From assembly GCF_030652515.1 (NCBI RefSeq), contig NZ_JAUSAR010000082.1, positions 33,597 through 97,596 of the forward strand: 64,000 bases of DNA, given 5' to 3'. Numbering within the stretch: the first letter of the stretch is position 1; each line of letters starts with the position of its first letter. Of this stretch, positions 1 to 10,032 are shown piece after piece. The notes under the pieces are model-generated. The model searched no databases. It saw only the letters and a list, made by a program, of their open reading frames with translations, and was not told where the DNA came from. A program made the position numbers and the translations under genes. Source of the DNA: Aquabacterium sp. (GTDB taxonomy: Bacteria > Pseudomonadota > Gammaproteobacteria > Burkholderiales > Burkholderiaceae_C).

Positions 1-1935
1 TTCCTCCATCAACGCAGCACCAACGCCCATGGTCATCGCACCGATCACCTGGCTGCGCGCACTTTTGGGGTTCAGTATCCTGCCTGCGGCGCAAACGGCC
101 AGCATGCGCCGCACCCGGATCTCGCCAGTGACGGCATCAACGCCCACCTCCACGAAGTGCGCGCCAAAGGTCGATTGCTGGTACTTCTTGTCGAGGTCAC
201 CAAACTCAATGGCGTCTTCGACCACCAGTTCCGCCTCCCCCGCTGCCTGCGCCAGCGGGATCGCGCGGTCGCCGCTCTTGACCATGCCATCAGAAAACGC
301 CACATCGGGCGACGTGATGCCGAGCTTGTTCGCCACGGCTTCGCGCAGCTTCATGCAAGCCGCATAGACGCCGGAGGTCGAGCTGTTGGCGCCCCACTGG
401 CCACCAGAGCCGGCCGATACAGGGTCCGCCGAATCACCCAGTCGCACGGCCACCCTGTTCAATGGCACACCCATCACTTCAGCAGCGGTTTGGGCGATGA
501 CGGTGTAGGAGCCGGTGCCGATGTCCGTCATGTCGGTTTCCACCGTGATCAGGCCCTGCTTGTTCAGGCGAACGCGGGCACCCGATTTCATCACCATGTT
601 GTTGCGGAAGGCCGCTGCCACGCCCATGCCCACGAGCCACCGACCATCTCGGACCTGGCCCGGTTGGGCCTTGCGCTGGGCCCAGCCGAAACGCTCCGCG
701 CCTGTGCGCAGACACTCGACCAGGCGACGTTGCGAGAACGGGCGGCCAGGCTTTTCAGGATCGACCTGCGTGTCGTTCAGCACGCGAAACTCGATGGGGT
801 CAAGGCCCAGCATTTCCGCCATCTCGTCCATCGCGATTTCTAGCGCCATCATGCCGGGCGCTTCGCCAGGAGCGCGCATGGCATTGCCCTCGGGCAGGTC
901 GAGCACGGCCAGGCGGGTCGTCGTCAGGCGATTTGCGCCCGCGTACAGCAGACGGGTCTGGTTGACGGCAGTTTCGGCTTGGCCATTGGGCAAGTCGCCA
1001 GACCAACTCTCGTGGGCCATGGCGGTGATCTTGCCATCGCGCGTGGCACCGATGCGGATGCGCTGGATGGTGGCTGGACGGTGCGTGGTGTTGTTGGCCA
1101 TCAAGGGCCTCTGCAGCGCCACCTTGACAGGCCGCTGCGCTGCCCGCGCACCCAAGGCGGCCAGAAGTGCATCGGCCCGCACGAACAGCTTGCCGCCAAA
1201 GCCGCCACCAATGAAGGGTGAGACCAGGCGGACGTTGGCCTTGGGCACGCCCAAGGTCTTGGCCAAGTCGCCCACGCTCCAGGCGATCATCTGGTTGGAT
1301 GTCCAGACCGTGAGCTTGTCGCCTTTCCAGGCTGCGGTCGAAGCGTGCGGCTCCATCATGGCGTGGGACTGATCTGGCGTGGTGTAGGTTGCGTCGAACT
1401 GCACCGGCGCCCCCGCATGAGCGCCGACAAAGTCACCGACCTTGGATTCCGGCGGACCGGCAGAGGGCGTCGGCTTGGGTGGCCGTGCCGCCTCTTTTTC
1501 CTTGGCAAGGTCAAACTTGCCCGGCAAGCGCACGTAGTCGATCCGGATCAGTTGCGCTGCGGCGCGCGCCTGCTCAAAGGTGTCTGCCACCACCAGGGCC
1601 AACGCTTGGTGGTAGTGCTGGATTTCCGGTCCGCCCAGCAGCTTGGCGGTGTTGAAATCACCTTTGCCCAGCTTGCCAGCGTTGCGGGCGGTCACGATGG
1701 TGATCACGCCGGGTGCAGCACGGGCCGCGCTCAGGTCCATGGAAGCGATGCGTCCCTTTGCAATGCCAGCGCCCAGCACGCAGCCGTGAGCGGCCTGGGG
1801 CGCCACGTCGTGGCGCTCATAGGCGTAGGGCGCGCGTCCCGAGGTCTTCAGCGGTCCGTCGATGCGGTCCGTCGGCTTGCCGATGATTTTGAGTTGGTCG
1901 ATCGGATTGGTCGTGGCAGGCGTGTCGAATTTCAT
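1..1935 (-). CDS. Xanthine dehydrogenase-family (PaoC/YagR-like) molybdopterin-binding subunit, partial (C-terminus off left edge)
   Basis: Minus-strand translation from ATG at 1935: MKFDTPATTNPIDQLKIIGKPTDRIDGPLKTSGRAPYAYE... with GGGFGGK and MRAPGEAPG motifs; open to the window edge; adjacent FAD and 2Fe-2S subunits. Confidence 0.9.
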   Translation of the reverse strand, partial: MKFDTPATTNPIDQLKIIGKPTDRIDGPLKTSGRAPYAYERHDVAPQAAHGCVLGAGIAKGRIASMDLSAARAAPGVITIVTARNAGKLGKGDFNTAKLLGGPEIQHYHQALALVVADTFEQARAAAQLIRIDYVRLPGKFDLAKEKEAARPPKPTPSAGPPESKVGDFVGAHAGAPVQFDATYTTPDQSHAMMEPHASTAAWKGDKLTVWTSNQMIAWSVGDLAKTLGVPKANVRLVSPFIGGGFGGKLFVRADALLAALGARAAQRPVKVALQRPLMANNTTHRPATIQRIRIGATRDGKITAMAHESWSGDLPNGQAETAVNQTRLLYAGANRLTTTRLAVLDLPEGNAMRAPGEAPGMMALEIAMDEMAEMLGLDPIEFRVLNDTQVDPEKPGRPFSQRRLVECLRTGAERFGWAQRKAQPGQVRDGRWLVGMGVAAAFRNNMVMKSGARVRLNKQGLITVETDMTDIGTGSYTVIAQTAAEVMGVPLNRVAVRLGDSADPVSAGSGGQWGANSSTSGVYAACMKLREAVANKLGITSPDVAFSDGMVKSGDRAIPLAQAAGEAELVVEDAIEFGDLDKKYQQSTFGAHFVEVGVDAVTGEIRVRRMLAVCAAGRILNPKSARSQVIGAMTMGVGAALMEE

Positions 1936-1937
1936 GG

Positions 1938-2888
1938 TCAAGTCCTCGCTTGAAGCAAGGCGGCAGCGAGCGAGCGCTCCGCCAAGACCAGCTTGAATGC
2001 GTTGTCCTCGGTCGGCTGTGCCCCGGCCAGCAGTTGTGACATCACGGCCGGAGCACCTCGTGACATCGAGGTCTCTGCGGCTTCCACGCGCCATGGCTTG
2101 TGCGCCACGCCACCAAGCGCCACCCTGCCCGATCCATCGCGCTGCACGATCGCTGCCACGGACACCAGTGCAAACGCGTACGAGGCGCGATCACGCACTT
2201 TTCGATAAACGTGTGTGCCGCCCAGCGGCTTGGGCAACAAGACGGAAGTGATCAGTTCATCCCGCTCCAAAGTCGTTTCGATGTGAGGAGTGTCGCCCGG
2301 CAGGCGGTAGAAATCAGCGATGGGAATCACGCGCCTGGCACCGTCCGGCCGCACGGTCTCAATGGTCGCATCCAACACCCGCATGGCCACGGCCATGTCG
2401 CTTGGGTGGGTAGCAATGCAGGCCTTGCTGGCCCCGATCACCGCGTGCTGGCGCGTGACGCCACCGATGGCACTGCAGCCGCTGCCGGGCAATCGCTTGT
2501 TGCAGGGTTGGTCTGTGTCGTAGAAGTAAGCGCAACGCGTGCGCTGCAACAGGTTGCCCGCTGTGGTGGCCTTGTTGCGCAATTGGCCCGAGGCGCCGGA
2601 CAACAAGGCCCGAGACAGCACGGCGTGGTCGCGCCGCACACGCTGGTCGGCGGCCAAATCGGTGTTGCGCACCAGGGCGCCAATGCGCAAACCGCCCTCG
2701 GGCGTGGCTTCGATCTTGTCCAGGGCCAGGCCGTTGACGTCCACCAGGTGCGTCGGCACCTCGATTTGCAGCTTCATCAGGTCCAGCAAGTTGGTGCCCC
2801 CCGCGATGAACTTGGCACCGGGGTGCCTGGACACGGCCAAGGCGGCTTCGGCGGGAGATTTCACCTTCTCGTACGTGAACGGTTTCAT
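1938..2888 (-). CDS. FAD-binding subunit of xanthine dehydrogenase family (PaoB/YagS-like)
   Basis: [39 protein letters not shown]...; [23 protein letters not shown] cluster motif typical of the YagS branch. Confidence 0.92.
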   Translation of the reverse strand: MKPFTYEKVKSPAEAALAVSRHPGAKFIAGGTNLLDLMKLQIEVPTHLVDVNGLALDKIEATPEGGLRIGALVRNTDLAADQRVRRDHAVLSRALLSGASGQLRNKATTAGNLLQRTRCAYFYDTDQPCNKRLPGSGCSAIGGVTRQHAVIGASKACIATHPSDMAVAMRVLDATIETVRPDGARRVIPIADFYRLPGDTPHIETTLERDELITSVLLPKPLGGTHVYRKVRDRASYAFALVSVAAIVQRDGSGRVALGGVAHKPWRVEAAETSMSRGAPAVMSQLLAGAQPTEDNAFKLVLAERSLAAALLQART

Positions 2889-3535
2889 GCCTGGCCTCCA
2901 GCGACTTCGGTGATCGCATCGACGATGTTGGAATAAGCCCCGCAGCGACAGAGGTTGCCGCTCATGCGTTCGCGCAGCTCTTCAGCCGACAGGAGTGGCC
3001 TGGCGTTGAGGTCGGCGCTCACGTGGCTGGGAATGCCGCGCTTGATTTCCTCCAGCACGGCCACCGCCGAGCAGATCTGCCCTGGTGTGCAGTAACCGCA
3101 TTGGTAGCCATCATGTTTGACGAAAGCGGCCTGCATGGGGTGCAATCGCCGAGGATTGCCCAGCCCTTCGATGGTGGTGACTTGGGCGCCGTCGTGCATG
3201 ACGGCCAGCGTCAGGCATGAGTTGATGCGCTGGCCATCCAGGATCACGGTGCAGGCGCCGCATTGCCCGTGGTCGCAGCCCTTTTTGGTGCCAGTCAGGT
3301 GCAGGTGTTCACGCAGCGCGTCGAGCAAGGTTGTTCGCGTGTCGAGCGCCAGAGCATGGGTTTGGTCATTGATGGTCAGCGACACTTTTGCCAACGGCGT
3401 CGGTAAATTCGACACGCGCGCTGACGCTTCGGCTGCGCCGGCCGGCGGTGCCGCCACCGCAGCGGCAGAAGCCGCGCCCACGATGAGCAGGTCACGGCGA
3501 GAGATCGTCGCGTCCAGGTCTGAAGGGTCGTCCAT
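2885..3535 (-). CDS. 2Fe-2S subunit of xanthine dehydrogenase family (PaoA/YagT-like) with Tat signal
   Basis: [10 protein letters not shown] twin-arginine motif; [12 protein letters not shown] and CGYCTPGQI...GNLCRCGAY 2Fe-2S motifs; 4-nt overlap with next gene. Confidence 0.93.
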   Translation of the reverse strand: MDDPSDLDATISRRDLLIVGAASAAAVAAPPAGAAEASARVSNLPTPLAKVSLTINDQTHALALDTRTTLLDALREHLHLTGTKKGCDHGQCGACTVILDGQRINSCLTLAVMHDGAQVTTIEGLGNPRRLHPMQAAFVKHDGYQCGYCTPGQICSAVAVLEEIKRGIPSHVSADLNARPLLSAEELRERMSGNLCRCGAYSNIVDAITEVAGGQA

Positions 3536-3666
3536 GTCGGCTCCTGTGACTCATGCCAGTGATAAACCGACAAAATGGCAATTGACGTGCCGCAGCTGGC
3601 CTCGTCATCGGCCAGATGGGCTCCATGCGAATGCCCTAGACTGCGCAAACGTCCACCCCACACCGA

Positions 3667-4539
3667 GTGATGCCTGCCGCCTCATCGCCATTAATCGATA
3701 CGCTCACCGAGATCAACATCGTTGATTTGCTGGATTCGATCGGCCTGTTGCGTTTTCAGGGCACACCTTTGCGTCGGCTGTTCAGGCCTGCGGCACGCCG
3801 CTTTGCCCGCACGGCAAATGAATTTGACAACCGCGTGGGCGACCACGGCCTGGCGCAAGGCAGTGCTTGGCTGATGAGCCAGATGACGGCTGGCGTGTGC
3901 ACCACGGGCCTGGAGCACATCCCGGCTCAGGGCCCCGTGTTCATCCTGGCCAACCACCCGGGCATGACCGACACAGTGGCACTGTTTGCCAGCCTGGCAT
4001 CGCGCCCTGACTTGCGGGTGATTGCGCTGGATCGCCCCTTCCTGCGCGCCTTGCCCCATGTCGCTCGGCAATTGATCTTCCTGCCCGAGGAAGAATCCGG
4101 GCGCATGGCCGTGGTCCGCGCTGGCGCCAAACACCTGAAGGAAGGCGGCGCCCTGCTGACATTCCCGGCCGGAGAGATCGAGCCCGACCCCGCCACCTTC
4201 GGCACGCAGCGGGCAGTGGACTCATTGCGGAGCTGGTCCAGCAGCTATGCCTTGTTCGCCCGCATGGCGCCCCAAACACAGTTTGTACCGACGCTGGTGA
4301 GCCACGTCATCTCGCCCGCGGCCCAGCGGCATCCGCTCACCCTGTTGCGGCGCACGGCACGCCAGAAAGAAAAGCTGGCAACAGCGCTGCAGGTGGCTTT
4401 GCCACGCTACCGTGACCTGGTCGCGAGGGTGACCTTCGGCGCACCACTGAGCGCCGATCAAGGCGATGCAAAAGCGCTTGGCCACTGCGTCACAGCACAG
4501 ATGCGGCAACTCATCCTGGCCCATGGATCGGTGGCCTGA
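3667..4539 (+). CDS. 1-acyl-glycerol-3-phosphate acyltransferase-like protein
   Basis: PlsC-like NHPGMTDT (NHxxxxD-like) and FPAGEIEPDP motifs; stop immediately precedes next ATG (4540). Confidence 0.7.
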   Translation: MMPAASSPLIDTLTEINIVDLLDSIGLLRFQGTPLRRLFRPAARRFARTANEFDNRVGDHGLAQGSAWLMSQMTAGVCTTGLEHIPAQGPVFILANHPGMTDTVALFASLASRPDLRVIALDRPFLRALPHVARQLIFLPEEESGRMAVVRAGAKHLKEGGALLTFPAGEIEPDPATFGTQRAVDSLRSWSSSYALFARMAPQTQFVPTLVSHVISPAAQRHPLTLLRRTARQKEKLATALQVALPRYRDLVARVTFGAPLSADQGDAKALGHCVTAQMRQLILAHGSVA

Positions 4540-5523
4540 ATGAGCGATACCCTTGCCCAGGCCTGTTGGCTGACCCAACCCGGCCACGCCGAGTTGCGCA
4601 CAGAAATCTTGCCGCAGCCGGGGCCCGATCAAGTGCTGGTCAAAGCCCTGCACAGCGGCATCAGCCGAGGCACGGAAACCCTGGTGTTTCGCGGCGAGGT
4701 GCCTGCCAGCGAGTTTGAGCGCATGCGCGCGCCGTTTCAGGCTGGCGACTTTCCAGCGCCAGTGAAGTATGGCTACAACAGCGTTGGCCTGGTCGAGCAA
4801 GGCCCCGCTCATCTGCTGGGGCAAACGGTGTTCTGCCTCTACCCGCATCAGACCCATTACGTGGTGCCCGCCACCGCCGTGCACCTGCTGCCCCCGGACG
4901 TGCCGCCAGCGCGGGCCGTGCTGGCCGCCAATGTGGAAACGGCCGTCAATGCCCTGTGGGATGCGGCACCGCGTGTGGGCGACCGCATCGCCGTGGTGGG
5001 TGGTGGTACCGTCGGCCTGCTGGTGGCCTGGCTGGCGGCGCGCTTGCCCGGCTGCCAGGTTCAATTGGTGGACACGCAAGAGGCCAGGCGTGCTGTCGCT
5101 GAGCGCCTTCATGTCGACTTCGCTTTGCCCGATGCTGCACGCGGCGAGGCCGACCTGGTGATCCATGCCAGCGGCCAATCCGAAGGCCTGGCCACGGCCC
5201 TGAACCTGGCCGCCTTCGAGGCCACCGTGCTGGAGCTGAGCTGGTATGGCGAACGCCCCGTGACCGTGCCGCTGGGCGGTGCCTTTCACGCGCGCAGGCT
5301 CATCCTCAAAAGCTCGCAAGTGGGCCAGGTGGCCACCGCGCAGCGCGCTCGGTGGAGCCACCGGCGGCGCTTCGAGCTGGCCTTGTCATTCCTGAATCAC
5401 CCAGCGCTGGACGCATTGATCACCGACGCCTCGCCGTTTGCCGCCTTGCCTGAAGTGCTCGCACGATTGGCAGCCTCCAGGCTTGACACCACCTTGTGTC
5501 ACCGCATCGACTATCCGCAGTGA
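4540..5523 (+). CDS. Zinc-binding alcohol dehydrogenase-like (MDR superfamily) dehydrogenase
   Basis: MDR-type [16 protein letters not shown] and nucleotide-binding [15 protein letters not shown]. Confidence 0.8.
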   Translation: MSDTLAQACWLTQPGHAELRTEILPQPGPDQVLVKALHSGISRGTETLVFRGEVPASEFERMRAPFQAGDFPAPVKYGYNSVGLVEQGPAHLLGQTVFCLYPHQTHYVVPATAVHLLPPDVPPARAVLAANVETAVNALWDAAPRVGDRIAVVGGGTVGLLVAWLAARLPGCQVQLVDTQEARRAVAERLHVDFALPDAARGEADLVIHASGQSEGLATALNLAAFEATVLELSWYGERPVTVPLGGAFHARRLILKSSQVGQVATAQRARWSHRRRFELALSFLNHPALDALITDASPFAALPEVLARLAASRLDTTLCHRIDYPQ

Positions 5524-5531
5524 GGCGCCAG

Positions 5532-6317
5532 ATGAGCACCACGCCCCTCCCTCACGAAGACGAAGCCGAATGGCTGGACTTGCTGCGGGGACAAGACCCG
5601 TGCGCGATGGGTGGCGGCTCGCACATCCACACACTTTACGGCCCGCTCTTCGCCACGAAGCAGCAGCAGGGCACTTTCGTGGTCGGCCACCTGGCGCAGA
5701 GCCTGGACGGGCGCATCGCCACCACTTGCGGCGCCTCTCGCTGGCTCAGCGGCCAGGAAGACCTGATCCACACCCACCGCATGCGTGCCATCGCAGACGC
5801 TGTCATCGTGGGCGCCAACACGGTCCTTCACGACAACCCGCAACTCACGGTGCGGCTTTGCGCGGGCAACCATCCGGTGCGGGTGATCATTGATCCGGAG
5901 CATCGGCTCGATGGCAGCCAACGCGTCTTCATCGATGACGGCGTGCCCACCCTCCTCCTCGTCGCCGCAGACCGCGAAGGGGCTGAGCGCCAGTGGGGGC
6001 ATGCCGAAATCATCCCCCTGCCGCGCGGCCAGCACGGCCTCGACCCCTTCGCGATCCGCCGGACACTGGCGCTGCGCGGGCTGTCGTGGCTGTTCGTGGA
6101 AGGCGGCGGCATCACGGTATCCCGCTTCCTCGCTGCAGGTGCCCTCGACCGCCTGCAGATCACCGTCGCACCGGTCATCCTGGGCTCGGGCCGTCCCAGC
6201 GTGGTGCTGCCAGAGATCCACGATCTGGCACACAGCCTGCGACCGCTCACCCGCCGATTCCTGCTGGGTCAGGACACCATGATCGAGTGCGACTTCAATC
6301 CTGGCACCAACCACTGA
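5532..6317 (+). CDS. RibD C-terminal domain (pyrimidine reductase-like) protein
   Basis: HLAQSLDGRIATTCGASRWLSGQEDLIHTHRMRAIADAVIVGANTVLHDNPQLTVR...LFVEGGG: RibD-C/DHFR-like signature; no deaminase domain. Confidence 0.88.
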   Translation: MSTTPLPHEDEAEWLDLLRGQDPCAMGGGSHIHTLYGPLFATKQQQGTFVVGHLAQSLDGRIATTCGASRWLSGQEDLIHTHRMRAIADAVIVGANTVLHDNPQLTVRLCAGNHPVRVIIDPEHRLDGSQRVFIDDGVPTLLLVAADREGAERQWGHAEIIPLPRGQHGLDPFAIRRTLALRGLSWLFVEGGGITVSRFLAAGALDRLQITVAPVILGSGRPSVVLPEIHDLAHSLRPLTRRFLLGQDTMIECDFNPGTNH

Positions 6318-6329
6318 GAACTCATCAAC

Positions 6330-6734
6330 ATGTACAGCCTTGCCGTCTCGGATCATTTCATGATCGCCCACAGTTTCCGTGGCGAAGTTTTTGGCCCGGC
6401 CCAGCAACTCCACGGCGCGACCTACAACGTCGAAATCGATTTTCGCCGCCCGACGCTCGACCAGCATGGCCTGGTGTGCGACATCGGCCTGGCCTTGCAG
6501 CTGCTGCGTGAAGTGCTGGCGGAGTTCAATTACAAGAACCTCGATGAACTGCCTCAATTCCAAGGCCGCAACACCACCACTGAACTGCTCGCCGGTGAGA
6601 TCTTTGCCCGTGTGAAAGCCCGTGTGGCCGAAGGTGACGTGGGGCCCGGCACGGCTGGCGAGCTGGCATCACTGCGGGTGGTCTTGCGTGAATCGCCTGT
6701 CGCCTGGGCCAGCTTCGAGGGTGCGCTTCGCTGA
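6330..6734 (+). CDS. 6-pyruvoyl-tetrahydropterin synthase / QueD-like protein (divergent metal-site motif)
   Basis: HFMIAHSFRGEVFGPAQQLHGATYNVEIDFRRP...NTTTELLAGEIF; PTPS fold pattern with HGATY in place of HGHxY. Confidence 0.75.
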   Translation: MYSLAVSDHFMIAHSFRGEVFGPAQQLHGATYNVEIDFRRPTLDQHGLVCDIGLALQLLREVLAEFNYKNLDELPQFQGRNTTTELLAGEIFARVKARVAEGDVGPGTAGELASLRVVLRESPVAWASFEGALR

Positions 6735-7783
6735 TGGCATTGGCTTTTCTGGTGCCCGGGCAACTTGATCAGCTCACGGGCGGCTACCTTTATGACCGCC
6801 ACATCGTTGAAGGCCTGCGCGCGCGTGGCCAAGCGGTCACTGTCGTGGAGCTGCCCGGGCAGTATCCGCAAGCCGATGCGCCCACCCGCGCGTCCGCCGC
6901 CGCCGCGCTCGCCCAACTGCCAGACCAAAGCATGGTCATCATCGATGGCCTGGCGCTGCCCGGCCTTGCCGACTGCCTGCAAGCACAGGCCAGCCGCTTG
7001 CACCTGGTGGGCATGATCCACCATCCACTGTCCCTGGAAACAGGGTTGGATGCGGACAGTGCATGCCACTACGCACAGCTCGAAGCCGAACTGTGGCCAC
7101 ACCTGCAAGGCGCCATCTGCCCCAGCGAGAACACTGCCCGCGCGCTTCTGGCCGCAGGCCTGGCAGCGGATCGCGTGGCCGTGGTCAGCCCGGGAACACA
7201 CCGCCCAGCGAGCATCCACCGAGCCACGAGCCATGCCCCATTGCAACTGCTGGCCGTCGGCACCATCACGCCGCGCAAAGGCCACCTGCTGTTGGTCGAC
7301 GCCCTGGCCCATCTACCTGAGCTCGATTGGCGACTGAGCTGCATCGGCAGCTTGACGAGAGACCCCGCCGCCACGACCGCGCTGCAAGAACGCATCACAG
7401 CCCATGGCCTGGGTGACCGCATTGCCCTGCTTGGCGAACAAACCCCCGAGCAGCTGGCCCAGGCCTACCGGCAAGCCGACCTCTTCGCACTGCCTTCCTA
7501 CCATGAGGGCTACGGCATGGTCTTCGCCGAAGCGCTCGCCCACGGGCTGCCCATTCTGGCAACCACCGCCGTGGCCCTGACGGACACCATACCGGCTGAC
7601 GCTTTGCTGCTCGTGTCACCGGGCGATTTGCCAGCCCTGCGCGATGCACTTGAGCGGGCCCTGTGCGATGGCGACCTGCGTGCACGCCTGAGGGCCGCGG
7701 CACTGCGAGCTGCCAGCACGCTGCCCGACTGGGACCGCACTGTGCAGGACTGGATGGCGGCCCTGGAGAAGGTGACCCGATGA
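6734..7783 (+). CDS. Glycosyltransferase family 4 protein
   Basis: VGTITPRKGHLLLVDAL...LFALPSYHEGYGMVFAEALAHGLPIL (GT-B EX7E motif); TGATG overlap with upstream gene. Confidence 0.9.
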   Translation: MALAFLVPGQLDQLTGGYLYDRHIVEGLRARGQAVTVVELPGQYPQADAPTRASAAAALAQLPDQSMVIIDGLALPGLADCLQAQASRLHLVGMIHHPLSLETGLDADSACHYAQLEAELWPHLQGAICPSENTARALLAAGLAADRVAVVSPGTHRPASIHRATSHAPLQLLAVGTITPRKGHLLLVDALAHLPELDWRLSCIGSLTRDPAATTALQERITAHGLGDRIALLGEQTPEQLAQAYRQADLFALPSYHEGYGMVFAEALAHGLPILATTAVALTDTIPADALLLVSPGDLPALRDALERALCDGDLRARLRAAALRAASTLPDWDRTVQDWMAALEKVTR

Positions 7784-8664
7784 CCGGATTTTCAGCTGAC
7801 TGGTTGCGCCAGCGCGAACCCTTCGACCTGGCCGCGCGCAGTCAAACGCTCGCCCTCCAGTTTCGGGCCGCGCTGGTACAACGTGCTCCCGATGCGAACT
7901 TGCGCGTCATCGACCTGGCCTGCGGATCTGGCGCGAACTTCCGGGCGTTGGCCCCCCTTTTGCAAGCCGACCAGGAGTGGCTCATGCTCGACCACGATCC
8001 TTTGCTGCTGGCAGCCCAGCGAGCCGAGATTGCCCGGTGGGCGGCCCGGCAAGGGTGGGCATGTCAGGATCACGCTGGCACGCTCTCGATCCATGTCGGC
8101 CCGACCCGCTGGCTTGTTCGTGGCCAACAACTGGACTTGGCCCGCGACCTCGAAGCCCTTGATCTGGCTTCATGCGACGGCCTCGTCACCACCGCGTTTC
8201 TGGATCTGGTGTCCACCAGCTGGCTGGACAGGCTGAGCACGCTGCTGACGCGGACCCGCCGCCCCTTGCTGGCGACCTTGAGCGTGGACGGCCGACGCAC
8301 CTGGTCTCCAGACCGACCGACCGACCAGCTGGTCGCTGATGCCTTCTTGTCCCATCAGGGCAGTGACAAGGGCTTCGGACCATCACTGGGGATTGGGGCC
8401 GCCGACTATCTGGCCGACAGTCTTGCCATGGCGAGCTACCAAGTCAGCACCCAGGCCAGCGATTGGGCCATTGGCCCGGAGCACCGCGAGATGCTGGTAA
8501 CCATGGCGCAGGAAGCGGCAGCCGTGGCCATTGAAGCGAACCCGGCCAACGCACCCGCCGTGTCCGACTGGCTGGCCCAACGTTTGGCCAGTGCGCAGCA
8601 AGGCTTGCTGTCGTTGGAGGTTGGGCACCTGGATTTATTGGCCGTGCCACCGACCGAAAACTGA
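7780..8664 (+). CDS. Class I SAM-dependent methyltransferase
   Basis: LRVIDLACGSGANFRAL SAM motif I; ATGA overlap with the glycosyltransferase stop. Confidence 0.83.
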   Translation: MTGFSADWLRQREPFDLAARSQTLALQFRAALVQRAPDANLRVIDLACGSGANFRALAPLLQADQEWLMLDHDPLLLAAQRAEIARWAARQGWACQDHAGTLSIHVGPTRWLVRGQQLDLARDLEALDLASCDGLVTTAFLDLVSTSWLDRLSTLLTRTRRPLLATLSVDGRRTWSPDRPTDQLVADAFLSHQGSDKGFGPSLGIGAADYLADSLAMASYQVSTQASDWAIGPEHREMLVTMAQEAAAVAIEANPANAPAVSDWLAQRLASAQQGLLSLEVGHLDLLAVPPTEN

Positions 8665-8689
8665 GCCCGATACTTGGAGGTCAGCGAAA

Positions 8690-8925
8690 TGTTCGAACCT
8701 TGCGAGGATCTGAGCCGCCATGCCCTGATGCTCTCTTTGAAGAGCGGCATCGCAACGGCAATGCGAGCGGGGCGGGAGGCCTCGGTGATGCCTTGTATGG
8801 AGAACCACTGCCAGCCTCAACCCAGGTCGCTTGGATGGGGCCGATCGAACGATGACGATCCACGCGTCAGGGATCGCGGACGCCAACTGCTGGCCCAGCG
8901 GTACCAAGCCATTCGGGTAGTTCAT
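8690..8925 (-). pseudogene. Remnant of YpfH-like carboxylesterase/phospholipase (frameshifted, truncated)
   Basis: Minus strand: LVPLGQQLASAIPDAWIVIV.. then, in another frame, WFSIQGITEASRPARIAVAMPLFKESIRAW; both resemble consecutive parts of YpfH-type esterases. Confidence 0.55.
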
Positions 8926-9719
8926 GTCGTCAGGCTTGCACCGTTGTGAAAAACAAAGCCATCCATGGACAGCACACCATGGGTGATGCCGCCTTCGATG
9001 ACTGTGGCAGCCCATGGCTCGGCCGCTGCGCCTGCGGCCACCAGGAGCGGCAGGAAGTGTTCGGATGTCGGGTGGGCGCGGCGTGCATGGGGGGCGTCGA
9101 TCAGGGTGCGGCGCAGCCGTTCAGCATCGCCGCGAATGACCGCGTCGCTGACCCATGCCGAGAACTCACGCACGTAGGCTGCGTCATCCAGTGAGCGGTG
9201 CATGAACTCGGACAGGTTGTGCGTCAGGCTCCCCGAGCCAACAATCAGCACGCCTTCATCCGCCAAAGGCGCGAGTGCCTGACCGAAGGCCCAAGCGCCA
9301 TCGGCATCCAGCCGAGCTGGCAGCGACACCTGAAAGACGGGCACGTCGGCCGCCGGATACATGTAGCGCATCGGCACCCAGGCGCCATGGTCCAGTCCGC
9401 GCACATCATCGGCACGCGGTGACCACCCGGCCTGGCGGAGCACCTGGACCGTTCTGTTTGCCAACCCAGGGTGTCCGGGGGCTGCGTAATGGATCTGGTG
9501 CAAGGCGGGCCCAAAGCCGCCGAAATCGTGGATGGTTTCAGGGCGCGCGGCCAGGCTGACGGTGGGGGCCATCGTCATCCAGTGCGGCGACACCAGCAGC
9601 ACTGCTTGTGGGCGTGGCAGCTCCTGACCAAGCGCAGCCAAACGGGGACCAGCCATTTCCGGTTCCAGCGCGAACGTGGGGGCGCCATGCGAAAGGAATA
9701 CGGTGGGCAGTCGAGCCAT
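8922..9719 (-). CDS. LigB/DODA-family extradiol dioxygenase (YgiD-like)
   Basis: MARLPTVFLSHGAPTFALE...VSPHWMT...GLDHGAWVPMRYMYPAADVPVFQVSL...LIVGSGSLTHNL. Confidence 0.9.
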   Translation of the reverse strand: MARLPTVFLSHGAPTFALEPEMAGPRLAALGQELPRPQAVLLVSPHWMTMAPTVSLAARPETIHDFGGFGPALHQIHYAAPGHPGLANRTVQVLRQAGWSPRADDVRGLDHGAWVPMRYMYPAADVPVFQVSLPARLDADGAWAFGQALAPLADEGVLIVGSGSLTHNLSEFMHRSLDDAAYVREFSAWVSDAVIRGDAERLRRTLIDAPHARRAHPTSEHFLPLLVAAGAAAEPWAATVIEGGITHGVLSMDGFVFHNGASLTT

Positions 9720-10032
9720 GGTGATTCTCCTGGCGCCCTGCGGCAGGGCGATGGCGCAGCAACCTCGCTGCAATGACTGCACTCTAATGGTGGCAGACAA
9801 AGAGATAAACATCGCGAATCCAGATAGACCGATCCGGCAATCGGAACAATCTCTGGAGGTCCGACAAGGCATGCATCCCATGACCTCCGAAAACAGAAAC
9901 GCTGAATTGGTGCAGAGTCCACGGATCAATCCGGGTTGGCGGTCGTTACCGTCGTGACGATCAATGGCGCTTGCCTCACACTGGCAAAAGCGGGCGGACA
10001 AGACACGCGCCCCAGCCATTTCTCGCTACCCG

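Noticed and set aside
157-1372. Long + strand ORFs (157..843, 515..1372, 979..1221, 1345..1953)
   Set aside because: Shadow ORFs antisense to the clear molybdopterin-binding subunit; Ala/Arg/His-rich low-information translations typical of high-GC DNA.
4222-6563. Minus ORFs 4222..5361 (379 aa) and 5511..6563 (350 aa)
   Set aside because: Antisense to the well-supported acyltransferase/MDR/RibD/PTPS genes; no recognisable motifs.
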